The notes under the pieces: generated by a model
What the model was told of the DNA's origin: nothing
The model's input: only the letters and a program-made list of their open reading frames with translations
Database searches by the model: none
Source of the DNA: Labrys wisconsinensis
GTDB taxonomy: Bacteria; Pseudomonadota; Alphaproteobacteria; Rhizobiales; Labraceae
Length of the DNA stretch: 64,000 bases
Direction: 5' to 3'
Assembly (NCBI RefSeq): GCF_030814995.1
Contig: NZ_JAUSVX010000001.1
Coordinates: 992,001-1,056,000 of the forward strand
Shown here: positions 17,173 to 25,078 of the stretch, piece after piece
Position numbering within the stretch: position 1 is the first letter of the stretch
How the letters are laid out: the number at the start of each line of letters is the position of its first letter
Made by a program: the position numbers and the translations under genes

Positions 17173-17276
17173 GAGCGCGCGATTCCGTCGATGTCCAGTC
17201 ACGCAAGCCATAGACCGTTAAACTTATCGAGACCTTACCGCAACCCGGAGCCCGTCGTAAACGTGGTGCCGAAAGG

Positions 17277-17292
17277 TAAACGGTGCCTTAAC
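17277..17292. promoter_or_regulatory. CtrA-like site upstream of the YkuD gene
   Basis: TAAA-CGGTGCC-TTAAC matches the CtrA consensus TTAA-N7-TTAA with one mismatch in the left half. Fourteen of its bases (AACGGTGCCTTAAC) recur exactly at 31175-31188 upstream of another envelope gene. It sits about 105 bases upstream of the YkuD start. The link to CtrA is inference from pattern and from the known role of CtrA in envelope gene control in alphaproteobacteria. Confidence 0.4.
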
Positions 17293-17325
17293 GCTTTTCC
17301 CGGGCGGAAAGTCCGGCCCTGTTGC

Positions 17326-18279
17326 TCACAAGCCCCGCCCGATCGCCAGGAACTTGTCCTGCCGGGCCCGCCGCACCGCCTCCGGCGGCTGGCCTGCGAA
17401 CTCCTGCAGGGCCGCCTCGATCACGTCGCCCGTTGCCTTGATCGCCGCTCCGGGGTCGCGGTGCGCGCCGCCCACGGGCTCCTGGATGATGGTGTCGATG
17501 ACGCCGAACCTCAGGAGGTCGGCCGCGGTGATCTTCATGTTGGTGGCGGCGTCCTGGGCCTTGGCGGTGTCGCGCCACAGGATCGAGGCAGCGCCTTCCG
17601 GCGAGATCACCGAATAGATCGCGTGCTCGAGCATCAGGACGCGGTTGGTCGCGGCCACCGCGATCGCCCCGCCCGAGCCGCCTTCGCCGATCACGACGGC
17701 GACATTCGGCGCGCCCAGCGCCAGGCAGGCCTCGGTCGACCGGGCGATGGCCTCGGCCTGGCCCCGCTCCTCGGCGCCGATGCCGGGATAGGCGCCGGCG
17801 GTGTCGACGAAGGAGAGGACCGGCAGCTCGAACCGGCTGGCAAGGTCCATCAGCCGCACCGCCTTGCGATAGCCTTCGGGCTTGGCCATGCCGAAATTGT
17901 GCCGGATGCGGCTGTCGGTGTCCGAGCCCTTCTCGTGGCCCATGACGCAGACCGACAGGCCGCGGAAGCGGCCGAGGCCGCCGATGATCGCCTCGTCCTC
18001 GCCGAACTTGCGGTCGCCGGCCAGCGGCACGAAATCCTCGATCAGGCCGGCGATGAACTCGCTGGCGTGCGGACGCTGCTGGTGGCGCGCCACCTGCGCC
18101 TTCTGCCAGGGCGTCAGCTGCGCATAGAGGGCGCGCAGGGCCTCGGCGGCCTTCGCCTCGAGGCGCTGGATCTCCTCGCCGATCGCGACGGCGTCGCCCG
18201 TCGCCGCCATGGCGCGCAGCTCCTCGATCTTGGCTTCCAGTTCGGCCACGGGCTTTTCGAAGTCGAGATAGCTGCGCAT
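17326..18279 (-). CDS. accA: Acetyl-CoA carboxylase carboxyltransferase subunit alpha
   Basis: 317 residues, the standard AccA length. The N-terminus MRSYLDFEKPVAELEAKIEELR is typical, followed by the carboxyltransferase core with ERGQAEAIARSTEACL, VVIGEGGSGGAIAVA and YSVISPEGAASILWRD. With AccD it transfers the carboxyl group from biotin-BCCP to acetyl-CoA, the first step of fatty-acid synthesis in the cytoplasm. It stands alone, as is common, with 150 bases to the YkuD gene and 93 bases to the SDR gene. Confidence 0.97.
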   Translation of the reverse strand: MRSYLDFEKPVAELEAKIEELRAMAATGDAVAIGEEIQRLEAKAAEALRALYAQLTPWQKAQVARHQQRPHASEFIAGLIEDFVPLAGDRKFGEDEAIIGGLGRFRGLSVCVMGHEKGSDTDSRIRHNFGMAKPEGYRKAVRLMDLASRFELPVLSFVDTAGAYPGIGAEERGQAEAIARSTEACLALGAPNVAVVIGEGGSGGAIAVAATNRVLMLEHAIYSVISPEGAASILWRDTAKAQDAATNMKITAADLLRFGVIDTIIQEPVGGAHRDPGAAIKATGDVIEAALQEFAGQPPEAVRRARQDKFLAIGRGL

Positions 18280-18372
18280 GAAGCTCCGGACGAGGCGTGC
18301 AAACGGTGCGGGAACCTGGGGTTTCGGCGAGGCGGTGTCAAGGAAGCGCCCGGGAGAAAGCCGCGCTCCGGC

Positions 18373-19161
18373 TCAGCGCACGCGGCGCTGGCGCTGCGCC
18401 TTGGCGAGCATCGGCAGGACCAGGGCATGCGGCAGCACGGCGAGCAGCGCCACGATCAGGCGGTTGCGCCAGCCCGGCACCACCACCAGCTTGCCCTTGC
18501 GATAGCCGGCGACGCCGATGCGGGCGACCAGCATCGGGTCGAGCGGGCGGGTGAGCGCCATGGCGCGCGAGCCGCGGTAGCCGGCCCGCGCGCCGAAGCC
18601 GGTCGGCGTCGGCCCGGGGCAGAGGGCGCTGACCTTGACGCCGCGGTCGCGCAGCTCGAAGGCGAGCGCCCGGGTCAGCGACACCACATAGGCCTTGCTG
18701 GCATAATAGCCGGCCATGCCGGGGCCCGGCACGAAGCCGGCGACCGAGGCGACGTTGAGCACGCCCCCGCCGGTGGCCAGGATCTCCGGCAGGAACGTGA
18801 CGGTGAGGTCGGTGAGGGCGCGGCAATTGAGGTCGATCATGCCGAGCTGGCCCTCGCGCGGCAGCTCGGCCACCTCGCCGCACAGGCCATAGCCGGCATT
18901 GTTGACGAGATGGCGGACGGTAAGCCCCTCCTGCGCCAGCCGTGCCCGCAGGACATCGGCGGCGTCGCGCCGCTCCAGGTCGAGCGCCAGCACCAGCACG
19001 GCCCGGTCGGTGCGCGCACGGATTGCGGCCGCGACCCGCTCCAGGCCAGCCTCGGACCGGGCGACGAGGACCAGATCCTCGCCCTCCTCGGCCAGCACAT
19101 GGGCGATGGCCTCGCCGATGCCGCCGGAGGCGCCGGTGACCAGCGCGACCGGACGCGTCAC
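18373..19161 (-). CDS. SDR family oxidoreductase
   Basis: 262 residues. TGASGGIG at residues 9-16, NNAGYG near 91, NVASVAGF with the catalytic Ser, and YYASK (YxxxK) near 160 define a classical SDR. It has the C-terminal extension with a hydrophobic stretch (LIVALLAVLPHALVLPMLAKAQRQ), as in membrane-attached DltE/YqjQ-like members. The GTG start overlaps the TerB gene's stop (GTGA), so the two are coupled. The substrate is unknown. Confidence 0.87.
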   Translation of the reverse strand: MTRPVALVTGASGGIGEAIAHVLAEEGEDLVLVARSEAGLERVAAAIRARTDRAVLVLALDLERRDAADVLRARLAQEGLTVRHLVNNAGYGLCGEVAELPREGQLGMIDLNCRALTDLTVTFLPEILATGGGVLNVASVAGFVPGPGMAGYYASKAYVVSLTRALAFELRDRGVKVSALCPGPTPTGFGARAGYRGSRAMALTRPLDPMLVARIGVAGYRKGKLVVVPGWRNRLIVALLAVLPHALVLPMLAKAQRQRRVR

Positions 19162-19646
19162 TCGCCCATTCCCGTCGCGTCGACGCCGCGGGCCGCCGCC
19201 ACCTTCTTGCGGATCAGGATCCGCTGGGTCGCCGGCACCTCGAGGATCTCGGCGACGCGCCAGACCATATTGTCCTCGAACTCGTGCAGCACGCCGTCGG
19301 CGAAGGCCATGTCCCACATCATCTCGATGATGCGCTTGCGCCCCTCGGCATTGTAGGCGCGCTTCACCACGTCGGTGAAGGCGTTGAAGTCGATCGCCTC
19401 GCGATTGCGCATGTCGGCGGCCGCGATCAGCGCCCGCGTCTCCTCGTCGTCGAGGGAGAAGCGTTCCTTGAGCAGGCTGGCCAGGCGCCGGCGCTCCACC
19501 GGGCTCTCCACGCCGTCGCTGTTCATCGCATGGACCAGCAGGCCGGCCGCGGCGAGGCGGTGGTCGTTCTCGTCGAAGACGATCCGCGGCTTGGCCCGGC
19601 CTTCGGAAGAGAAGGTCCGGATGAACTTGTGCAGGCGATCGAGCAT
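19158..19646 (-). CDS. TerB-like (tellurite resistance/DUF533-type helical) protein
   Basis: 162 residues, all helical, with the TerB-like pattern LLVHAMNSDGVESPVERRRLASLLKERF and the repeat ADGVLHEFEDNMVWRVAEIL, whose acidic residues may bind metal. Proteins of this kind occur as single small genes across alphaproteobacteria and have no proven role in tellurite resistance outside ter operons. No other ter gene is present here. Confidence 0.82.
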   Translation of the reverse strand: MLDRLHKFIRTFSSEGRAKPRIVFDENDHRLAAAGLLVHAMNSDGVESPVERRRLASLLKERFSLDDEETRALIAAADMRNREAIDFNAFTDVVKRAYNAEGRKRIIEMMWDMAFADGVLHEFEDNMVWRVAEILEVPATQRILIRKKVAAARGVDATGMGE

Positions 19647-19712
19647 CGATGACGGCTCACGACGAATGAGCCGCCATCTAACCTGATTTGCGCCGCCTGG
19701 ATATGGCCTGGG

Positions 19713-20795
19713 TTACTCCCCGGCCGGAGCCTCGCCGGCCTCGGCCGCGGCTTCCGCCTTCTTGGGGGTGGCGCGGCGCCGGCGGGCGCGCAGCGGGCGG
19801 GCCTCGCCCTCGCCTTCGGCCGGTGCGGCCGCCGGCTCGGCGGGAGCCGCCGCCGGCGGCGGTGCCGCCGAGACCGGTGCGGCCGGAACTGGAACGGCCG
19901 GAGCCGGAGCTGGCGGAACCGGGGCTGCCGGAGCCGGGACGGGCGGCGGCGCGCTGACCGCGGGCGCTCCGGTGATGAAGGACGGCAGCGCCGACAGCGC
20001 GCCCTCGTCGCTCACGTCGGGCTGCGGCTGGTCGATCGGCACCACCGGCTGGGGCTGGAAGCCGCGCTCCTGGTAGGGCTGGCGCTCGCCGTTGCCGCGC
20101 TCGCCGTAACGCTCCTGCGTCTGCCGGTCGCGGAAGCGCTCGCGCCGGTTGCGCGGCTGGAACGGCGCCCGCTCGCCTTCGACGGCCTCGCCACGGAAGC
20201 CGTTCGGCGCGCCGTCATAGGAGCGCTCCTGTGGCCGCTCCTGCGGTCGATCTTGCGGCCGGTCCTGCGGCTGGAACCGCTCGGGCCGCGGCCCGCGCTC
20301 GCTCTGGAAGCGTTCGTTGCGGAACCGCTCGCCCTCGCCGCCCTGGCCCTGCCGATCGTTGTAGGGCGGCCGCTCGCCGAAATTGCGGTCGCGCTGATGG
20401 AAGCGGGGCTGCTCGTCGCCGCCCTGCTGGCTCGGCATCGGGCTGGCCTGCGGCATCGACGGGATCGGCCCCTCGAAATCGCCGTCCTCGCCGTCGTCGT
20501 CCTCGTCGGGATTGTAGCCGTAGGCCTGCTGGCCGTTGAACTGCGGCTGCGCCGCGGCGATGATGCGGAAATAATGCTCGGCGTGCTGCAGATAGGCTTC
20601 GGCGAGGATCGGATCGCCGGAAGACTGCGCGTCGCGCGCAAGCTGCACGTATTTCTCGGCGATATGCGCCGCGGTGCCCCGCACCTTCACGTCCGGCCCG
20701 TTCGATTCGTAGGATCGGCTGAGGGGGTTGGGTCCCTTGCCGCCACCGCCGTTGCGATTGCGGCCGCGCATGCGCTTTTGTTGTCCTTGCCTCAT
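19713..20795 (-). CDS. DUF4167 domain protein
   Basis: 360 residues. The first 80 form the DUF4167 domain (MRQGQQKRMRGRNRNGGGGKG then DVKVRGTAAHIAEKYVQLARDAQSSGDPILAEAYLQHAEHYFRII), found almost only in alphaproteobacteria. The rest is disordered: an Arg/Gln/Glu-rich middle with RPQDRPQ-type repeats, then an Ala/Pro-rich stretch and a basic tail. The basic N-terminus and the disordered RG-rich sequence suggest RNA binding (inference). GGAGAACG lies upstream of the ATG. Function is not established. Confidence 0.9.
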   Translation of the reverse strand: MRQGQQKRMRGRNRNGGGGKGPNPLSRSYESNGPDVKVRGTAAHIAEKYVQLARDAQSSGDPILAEAYLQHAEHYFRIIAAAQPQFNGQQAYGYNPDEDDDGEDGDFEGPIPSMPQASPMPSQQGGDEQPRFHQRDRNFGERPPYNDRQGQGGEGERFRNERFQSERGPRPERFQPQDRPQDRPQERPQERSYDGAPNGFRGEAVEGERAPFQPRNRRERFRDRQTQERYGERGNGERQPYQERGFQPQPVVPIDQPQPDVSDEGALSALPSFITGAPAVSAPPPVPAPAAPVPPAPAPAVPVPAAPVSAAPPPAAAPAEPAAAPAEGEGEARPLRARRRRATPKKAEAAAEAGEAPAGE

Positions 20796-21158
20796 GGAAA
20801 ACTCGTTCTCCGCTCAATCGTGCGCTGGCGTCCGTGCCGGCAAAACCGCCGGTCCGTCGCGGCGGCACGTGCCGCCCGCGTCGACGAAAAGCATGCTTTC
20901 GCCTGCGCCATGCGCACCGCACCATGCCGGCAGATCGCCACCTTGGCTCTTGCGGACCGGAATGGACGTCTCTCTCGTCTGGGCGAACGAGCGCTCCGCT
21001 CGTTGTTCGACCTGCGACGCGTTGCCCCGCGTCTCAGAGCCGGCTCGCCGGATTCGGCGCCAGCCCGAACGATTTCTGCCCCTTAGATAGTCGCTCGCGT
21101 TGCAAAGTCCAAGGGGTTTTTGCGCATCCGTCACGGAAAGGGCCGTGCTTGCACCGTC
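20796..21158. other. Intergenic stretch without a supported gene
   Basis: About 360 bases between the DUF4167 start and the SRP RNA promoter. Short open frames exist on both strands but none has a ribosome site, a recognisable domain or a stable codon bias. The region must hold the DUF4167 promoter. The only structure I see is a near-palindrome, GAAAAGCATGCTTTC, around 20885-20899. Confidence 0.5.
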
Positions 21159-21187
21159 TTGTCATCGCCGCGGTCCTGCGCCATATA
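21159..21187 (+). promoter_or_regulatory. Sigma-70-type promoter of the SRP RNA gene
   Basis: TTGTCA (21159-21164) and CATATA (21182-21187) are separated by 17 bases, a good housekeeping promoter. It places the transcription start at about 21194, exactly where the base-paired end of the SRP RNA begins. Confidence 0.65.
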
Positions 21188-21193
21188 GGCGCC

Positions 21194-21290
21194 GGGAGGT
21201 TGGCGGTGGACGCAACACTCGCCAACCGGGTCAGGTCCGGAAGGAAGCAGCCCCAACGAGACCGCTGCGGGTCTTCGTCCAGCCTCCTAC
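21194..21290 (+). ncRNA. ffs: Signal recognition particle 4.5S RNA
   Basis: The apical loop motif GGTCAGGTCCGGAAGGAAG (starting near 21229) is the near-invariant SRP RNA domain IV that binds Ffh. The ends pair: GGAGGTTGG at 21195-21203 with CCAGCCTCC at 21279-21287, giving a single long hairpin of about 97 bases, the small bacterial form. The gene lies directly upstream of dnaX, the common alphaproteobacterial arrangement. The 3' end is approximate. Confidence 0.93.
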
Positions 21291-21343
21291 TTCCATTCTC
21301 GCCGCTTGGCGCCGAAGCCGCCGAAGCCCAGGGGTCCCGCCGC

Positions 21344-23125
21344 ATGGATGACGCGACGCGGGCGTCGACGGGGGCCGCCGAGCCCTATCGCGTCCTCGCC
21401 CGAAAATACCGGCCGCAGACCTTCGACGACCTGATCGGCCAGGAGGCCATGGTGCGCACGCTCTCGAACGCCTTCGAGACCGGCCGCATCCACCAAGCCT
21501 ATATGCTGACCGGCGTTCGCGGCGTCGGCAAGACCACCACGGCGCGCATCCTGGCGCGCGGCCTCAACTATGAGCCGGACGAGGGCGGCGGCAAGCCGAC
21601 CATCGTCATGCCCCGCCTCGGCCGCCACTGCCAGGCCATCATCGAAAGCCGGCACATCGACGTGCTCGAGCTCGACGCCGCCTCGCACAACGGCGTCGGC
21701 GATATCCGCGACATCACCGATTCGGTCCGCTACGCCCCGGTCTCGGCGCGCTTCAAGGTTCTCATCATGGACGAGGTCCACATGGTGACGAACCAGGCGT
21801 TCAATGCCCTCCTCAAGACGCTGGAGGAGCCGCCGCCGCACGTGAAGTTCATCTTCGCGACCACGGAGATCCGCAAGGTCCCGATCACCATCCTGTCGCG
21901 CTGCCAGCGCTTCGACCTGCGGCGCGTCGACGCCGGCGTGCTGACCGGTCATCTCGCCTCGATCTGCGCCAGGGAAGAGGTCGAGGTCGAGCCGGAGGCG
22001 CTCGCCATGATCGCCCGCGCCGCCGAGGGCTCGGTGCGCGATTCGCTGTCGCTGCTCGACCAGGCCATCGCCCATGCCGGCGGCAGGGTCGAGGCCGAAG
22101 GCGTGCGCGCCATGCTGGGCCTGGCCGACCGCGCCCGGATCATCGACCTGTTCGAGGCGGTGATGCGGGGCGATGCCGCAGCCGCCCTCGGCGAGCTGCG
22201 CGCCCAGTACGACCAGGGCGCCGATCCGGCGGTGGTGCTCTCCGAGCTCGCCGAGTTCGCCCATTTCGTCACGCGCCTGAAGGTGACGCCCGAGGCCGGC
22301 AAGGACCCGGCGGTGACCGAGACCGAGCGCCGCCGCGCGGCCGCCCTGGTCGACAGCCTGTCGATGAAGGTGCTGACGCGGCTGTGGCAGATGCTGCTCA
22401 AGGGCATCGGCGAGGTGCAGACCGCGTCCAAGCCGCTCGCCGCCGCCGACATGGTGCTGGTGCGCCTGTGCTATGCGGCCGACCTGCCGACGCCGGACGA
22501 CCTGATCCGCCAGCTCGCCGAGGGCGGCGGCCCGGCGCGGACGACGGGCGGCGGTGCCGCTCCGCCGCCCCCTGCCGGCGGCGGCTCGCCGCGAGCCGTG
22601 CTGGCCGCGACCAATGCCGCCCCGCGCCCGGTGCTGACCGAAGCCGCTCCGGCCACCCGCCCCGCCCGCGCGCTCGCCGGCTTCGCCGAGCTGGTGGCGC
22701 TCGCCACCGAGAAGCGCGACCTGCCGCTGAAGCTGGCGCTGGAGCGCTTCGTGCGCCTCGTCGCCTTCGAGGACGGACGCATCGACATCGCGCTGGAGGC
22801 CGGCGCGCCGGCGACGCTGGTCAACGACCTTTCCAGGAAGCTCTCGGACTGGACCGAGCGGCGCTGGCTGGTGGTGATCTCCGGCGAGAGGGGCGCGCCG
22901 ACCCTGCGCGAGCAGGCCGAGGCCCGTCAGGCCGAGGTGCTCACCGGCGTGCGCGCCGATCCGCTGGTCCGCGCGGTGCTGGAACGCTTCCCCGGCGCGC
23001 AGATCGTCGACGTGCGCGACAATGCGCCGCTCCCGGCGCCGGTGGTCGCCCGGGCGCCGGACGAGGTCGGCGACGACGGGAATGACTTCGACGACGCGGA
23101 CGACTATAGCTCGGACGACATCTGA
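21344..23125 (+). CDS. dnaX: DNA polymerase III subunits gamma/tau
   Basis: 593 residues. AAA+ clamp-loader ATPase with Walker A GVRGVGKTT near residue 52, Walker B LIMDEVHMV and the sensor TEIRKVPITILSRCQRFDLRR. The four-cysteine zinc module usual between Walker A and B is missing: only one Cys remains in GRHCQAI, as in other Rhizobiales. The C-terminal tau part ends in a very acidic tail (DEVGDDGNDFDDADDYSSDD). Start chosen at the ATG 50 bases after the SRP RNA; longer frames run through that RNA. Confidence 0.96.
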   Translation: MDDATRASTGAAEPYRVLARKYRPQTFDDLIGQEAMVRTLSNAFETGRIHQAYMLTGVRGVGKTTTARILARGLNYEPDEGGGKPTIVMPRLGRHCQAIIESRHIDVLELDAASHNGVGDIRDITDSVRYAPVSARFKVLIMDEVHMVTNQAFNALLKTLEEPPPHVKFIFATTEIRKVPITILSRCQRFDLRRVDAGVLTGHLASICAREEVEVEPEALAMIARAAEGSVRDSLSLLDQAIAHAGGRVEAEGVRAMLGLADRARIIDLFEAVMRGDAAAALGELRAQYDQGADPAVVLSELAEFAHFVTRLKVTPEAGKDPAVTETERRRAAALVDSLSMKVLTRLWQMLLKGIGEVQTASKPLAAADMVLVRLCYAADLPTPDDLIRQLAEGGGPARTTGGGAAPPPPAGGGSPRAVLAATNAAPRPVLTEAAPATRPARALAGFAELVALATEKRDLPLKLALERFVRLVAFEDGRIDIALEAGAPATLVNDLSRKLSDWTERRWLVVISGERGAPTLREQAEARQAEVLTGVRADPLVRAVLERFPGAQIVDVRDNAPLPAPVVARAPDEVGDDGNDFDDADDYSSDDI

Positions 23126-23216
23126 TCCGCCGCCGCGCCCCGGCAGCACGTCGCGCCGGCAGGGCACGCGCGGCCCGGGATCGCGTTCGGCACGAAGGGG
23201 CATCGAGGAGGCGGCC

Positions 23217-23540
23217 ATGGCCGACATGCTGGGAATGATGCGACAGGTGCAGGCCATGCAGTCCAAGATGCAGGCTCTGCAGGAGGAGCTCGAGCGCGCC
23301 GAGGTCGAGGGCGTCTCCGGCGGCGGCATGGTCACGGTCAGGCTCACCGCCAAGGGCGAGATGAAGGGCCTGACCATCGACCCCTCGCTGCTGAAGCCCG
23401 AGGAGAAGGAGATCCTCGAGGACCTGATCCTCGCCGCCCACAACGACGCCAAGGCCAGGGGCGAGCGGCTGATGCAGGAGAAGATGGGCGCCCTCACCGC
23501 CGGGCTGCCGCTCCCGCCGGGGATGAAGCTGCCGTTCTGA
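23217..23540 (+). CDS. YbaB/EbfC family nucleoid-associated protein
   Basis: 107 residues, with the family pattern MLGMMRQVQAMQSKMQALQEELERAEVEG then VTVRLTAKGEMKGLTIDPSLL. It forms dimers that bind DNA; in several bacteria it is co-transcribed with dnaX and recR, as here. The ATG follows GAGGAGGCGGCC, a strong ribosome site. Confidence 0.95.
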   Translation: MADMLGMMRQVQAMQSKMQALQEELERAEVEGVSGGGMVTVRLTAKGEMKGLTIDPSLLKPEEKEILEDLILAAHNDAKARGERLMQEKMGALTAGLPLPPGMKLPF

Positions 23541-23552
23541 GCGGCGGCCCGC

Positions 23553-24158
23553 ATGCCCTCCTCCGTCGCCGGCCCCGAGATCGAGCGCCTGATCCAGCTC
23601 CTCGCCCGCCTGCCCGGCCTCGGCCCGCGCTCGGCCCGCCGCGCGGCGCTGACGCTGATCAAGAAGCGCGAGCAGCTGATGAGCCCGCTGGCCGAGGCCA
23701 TCCGCATCGCCTGCGAGCGCGTCACGGTCTGCGGCACCTGCGGCAATGTCGACACCTCCGACCCCTGCACGCTCTGCCGCGATCCGCGCCGCGAGACCTC
23801 GCTCCTGATCGTGGTCGAGGACGTCGCCGATCTCTGGGCGCTGGAGCGGGCCAATGTCGCCAATGCCCGCTATCACGTGCTCGGCGGCACGCTCTCGCCG
23901 CTCGACGGCGTCGGCCCCGACGACCTCAACCTGGAGCGCCTGGTCGCCCGCGTCGCCGAGGGCGGCATCGCCGAGGTGGTGCTGGCGCTCAACGCCACGG
24001 TCGACGGCCAGACCACGGCGCATTACGTCACCGACCTCCTGGCCGCCACCGGCGTCAAGGTGACGAAGCTGGCGCACGGCGTGCCGGTCGGAGGCGAGCT
24101 CGACTATCTCGACGAGGGTACCCTGGCGGCGGCTGTCCGCAGCCGCACCCCGTTCTGA
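23553..24158 (+). CDS. recR: Recombination mediator RecR
   Basis: 201 residues, the full RecR: helix-hairpin-helix ([18 protein letters not shown]), a zinc finger with [16 protein letters not shown], a Toprim domain ([15 protein letters not shown]) and the C-terminal Walker B-like [15 protein letters not shown] segment. It works with RecO and RecF to load RecA at single-stranded gaps. It starts 12 bases after ybaB ends. Confidence 0.97.
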   Translation: MPSSVAGPEIERLIQLLARLPGLGPRSARRAALTLIKKREQLMSPLAEAIRIACERVTVCGTCGNVDTSDPCTLCRDPRRETSLLIVVEDVADLWALERANVANARYHVLGGTLSPLDGVGPDDLNLERLVARVAEGGIAEVVLALNATVDGQTTAHYVTDLLAATGVKVTKLAHGVPVGGELDYLDEGTLAAAVRSRTPF

Positions 24159-24171
24159 AAGGACTCGTCCC

Positions 24172-24474
24172 GTGGCCAGCATCGTCATCACCTATTGGCG
24201 CGACATCCCCGCGCAGGTCACCGCCAAGGAGGGCCGCACCGCGGCCAAGCGCGAATTGCCGCTGCGCTTCACCGAGGCGATCGACATGGCGGCGATGCGC
24301 TCGGGCGCGGCCGGGACCGACGACTACCTCGCCGAATGGCGGCGCGGGGCGCCCGAGGCCTGCTCGTCCGACTTGGAAGCCGCGGTTTCGGCGGCGGCGG
24401 CGAAGATCGAGGCGGATTACGACAAGGACCGCCTCGTCGCCCTTGCCAAGAATGGCGGACGCGAGGGGGGCTGA
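24172..24474 (+). CDS. Virulence factor domain (PF13769-type) protein
   Basis: 100 residues beginning ASIVITYWRDIPAQVTAKEGRTAAKRELPLRFTEAIDMAAMRSG, the pattern of a small conserved family labelled 'virulence factor' in Pfam without proven function. The GTG start has AAAGGA upstream. It sits 13 bases after recR and just before the MetV/MetF-like pair. Families of this kind are often encoded next to that pair in alphaproteobacteria, so a role with the reductase or its cofactors is plausible (inference). Confidence 0.75.
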   Translation: MASIVITYWRDIPAQVTAKEGRTAAKRELPLRFTEAIDMAAMRSGAAGTDDYLAEWRRGAPEACSSDLEAAVSAAAAKIEADYDKDRLVALAKNGGREGG

Positions 24475-24550
24475 CGCCCGGACGCTCCTTTCGATCGCTG
24501 GGAGCGGAGGGCCCTGCCCCAGCCGCGGTCCCGCCCGACCGGAGGAGCCC

Positions 24551-25078
24551 ATGCGCACGCCCGCCGCCTTCGAGCCCTCGGCCCGCCCGCCACGGGACGG
24601 CAAGCGCTTCGCCCTGCGCTTCTGGGCCATCCGCCATGCCCGCGGCATGGAGACGCTCTATGCCCTGGTGGAGCGCGCGCTGGTCGGCCTCGCCCCCCTG
24701 TTCGCCCGCATCGGCTGGGAGCGGCTGGAGAAGCCGGTCGCCAGCGTAGAGAAGCTGGTCAAGGGCACGCTGTTCGACTGCAAGATGTGCGGCCAGTGCG
24801 CCCTCTCCTCCACCGGCATGTCCTGCCCGATGAACTGCCCCAAGGGCCTGCGCAACGGCCCCTGCGGCGGCGTGCGCAGCAACGGCAATTGCGAGGTCTA
24901 TGCCGAGATGCCTTGCGTCTGGGTCAAGGCCTACGAGGGCTCGCGCGCCATGGCGGGCGGCGCCGCCATCGGCACGCCGCAGCCCGCCGTCGACCATCGC
25001 CTCAAGGGCCGCTCCTCCTGGCTCGCCGTGGCCCGCGAGAAGTCCGCGGCCGCGGCACCGGCGAAGGTGCCGGCATGA
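24551..25078 (+). CDS. MetV-like Cys-rich partner of methylenetetrahydrofolate reductase
   Basis: 175 residues. The central block from about residue 76 carries eight cysteines (CKMCGQC, SCPMNC, GPCGG, GNCE, MPCVW), the pattern of the MTHFR C-terminal domain family (PF12225) seen in MetV of acetogens. It probably binds an iron-sulfur cluster or zinc and supports the reductase encoded next. GGAGGAG lies upstream of the ATG. Its stop overlaps the start of the metF-like gene (ATGA). N-terminal 60 residues are basic. Confidence 0.8.
   Translation: MRTPAAFEPSARPPRDGKRFALRFWAIRHARGMETLYALVERALVGLAPLFARIGWERLEKPVASVEKLVKGTLFDCKMCGQCALSSTGMSCPMNCPKGLRNGPCGGVRSNGNCEVYAEMPCVWVKAYEGSRAMAGGAAIGTPQPAVDHRLKGRSSWLAVAREKSAAAAPAKVPA

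Noticed and set aside
15439-19356. A 1305-codon open frame on the plus strand
   Set aside because: It runs antisense through the YkuD, accA, SDR and TerB genes. It has no domain, is rich in His/Arg/Gly as expected for a shadow of GC-rich genes, and has no ribosome site.
21287-23863. An 858-codon open frame on the minus strand
   Set aside because: Antisense to dnaX, ybaB and recR, which are certain genes.
24958-24990. Short complementary GC-rich segments in the MetV-like gene
   Set aside because: Such pairings are expected by chance in sequence of this GC content.
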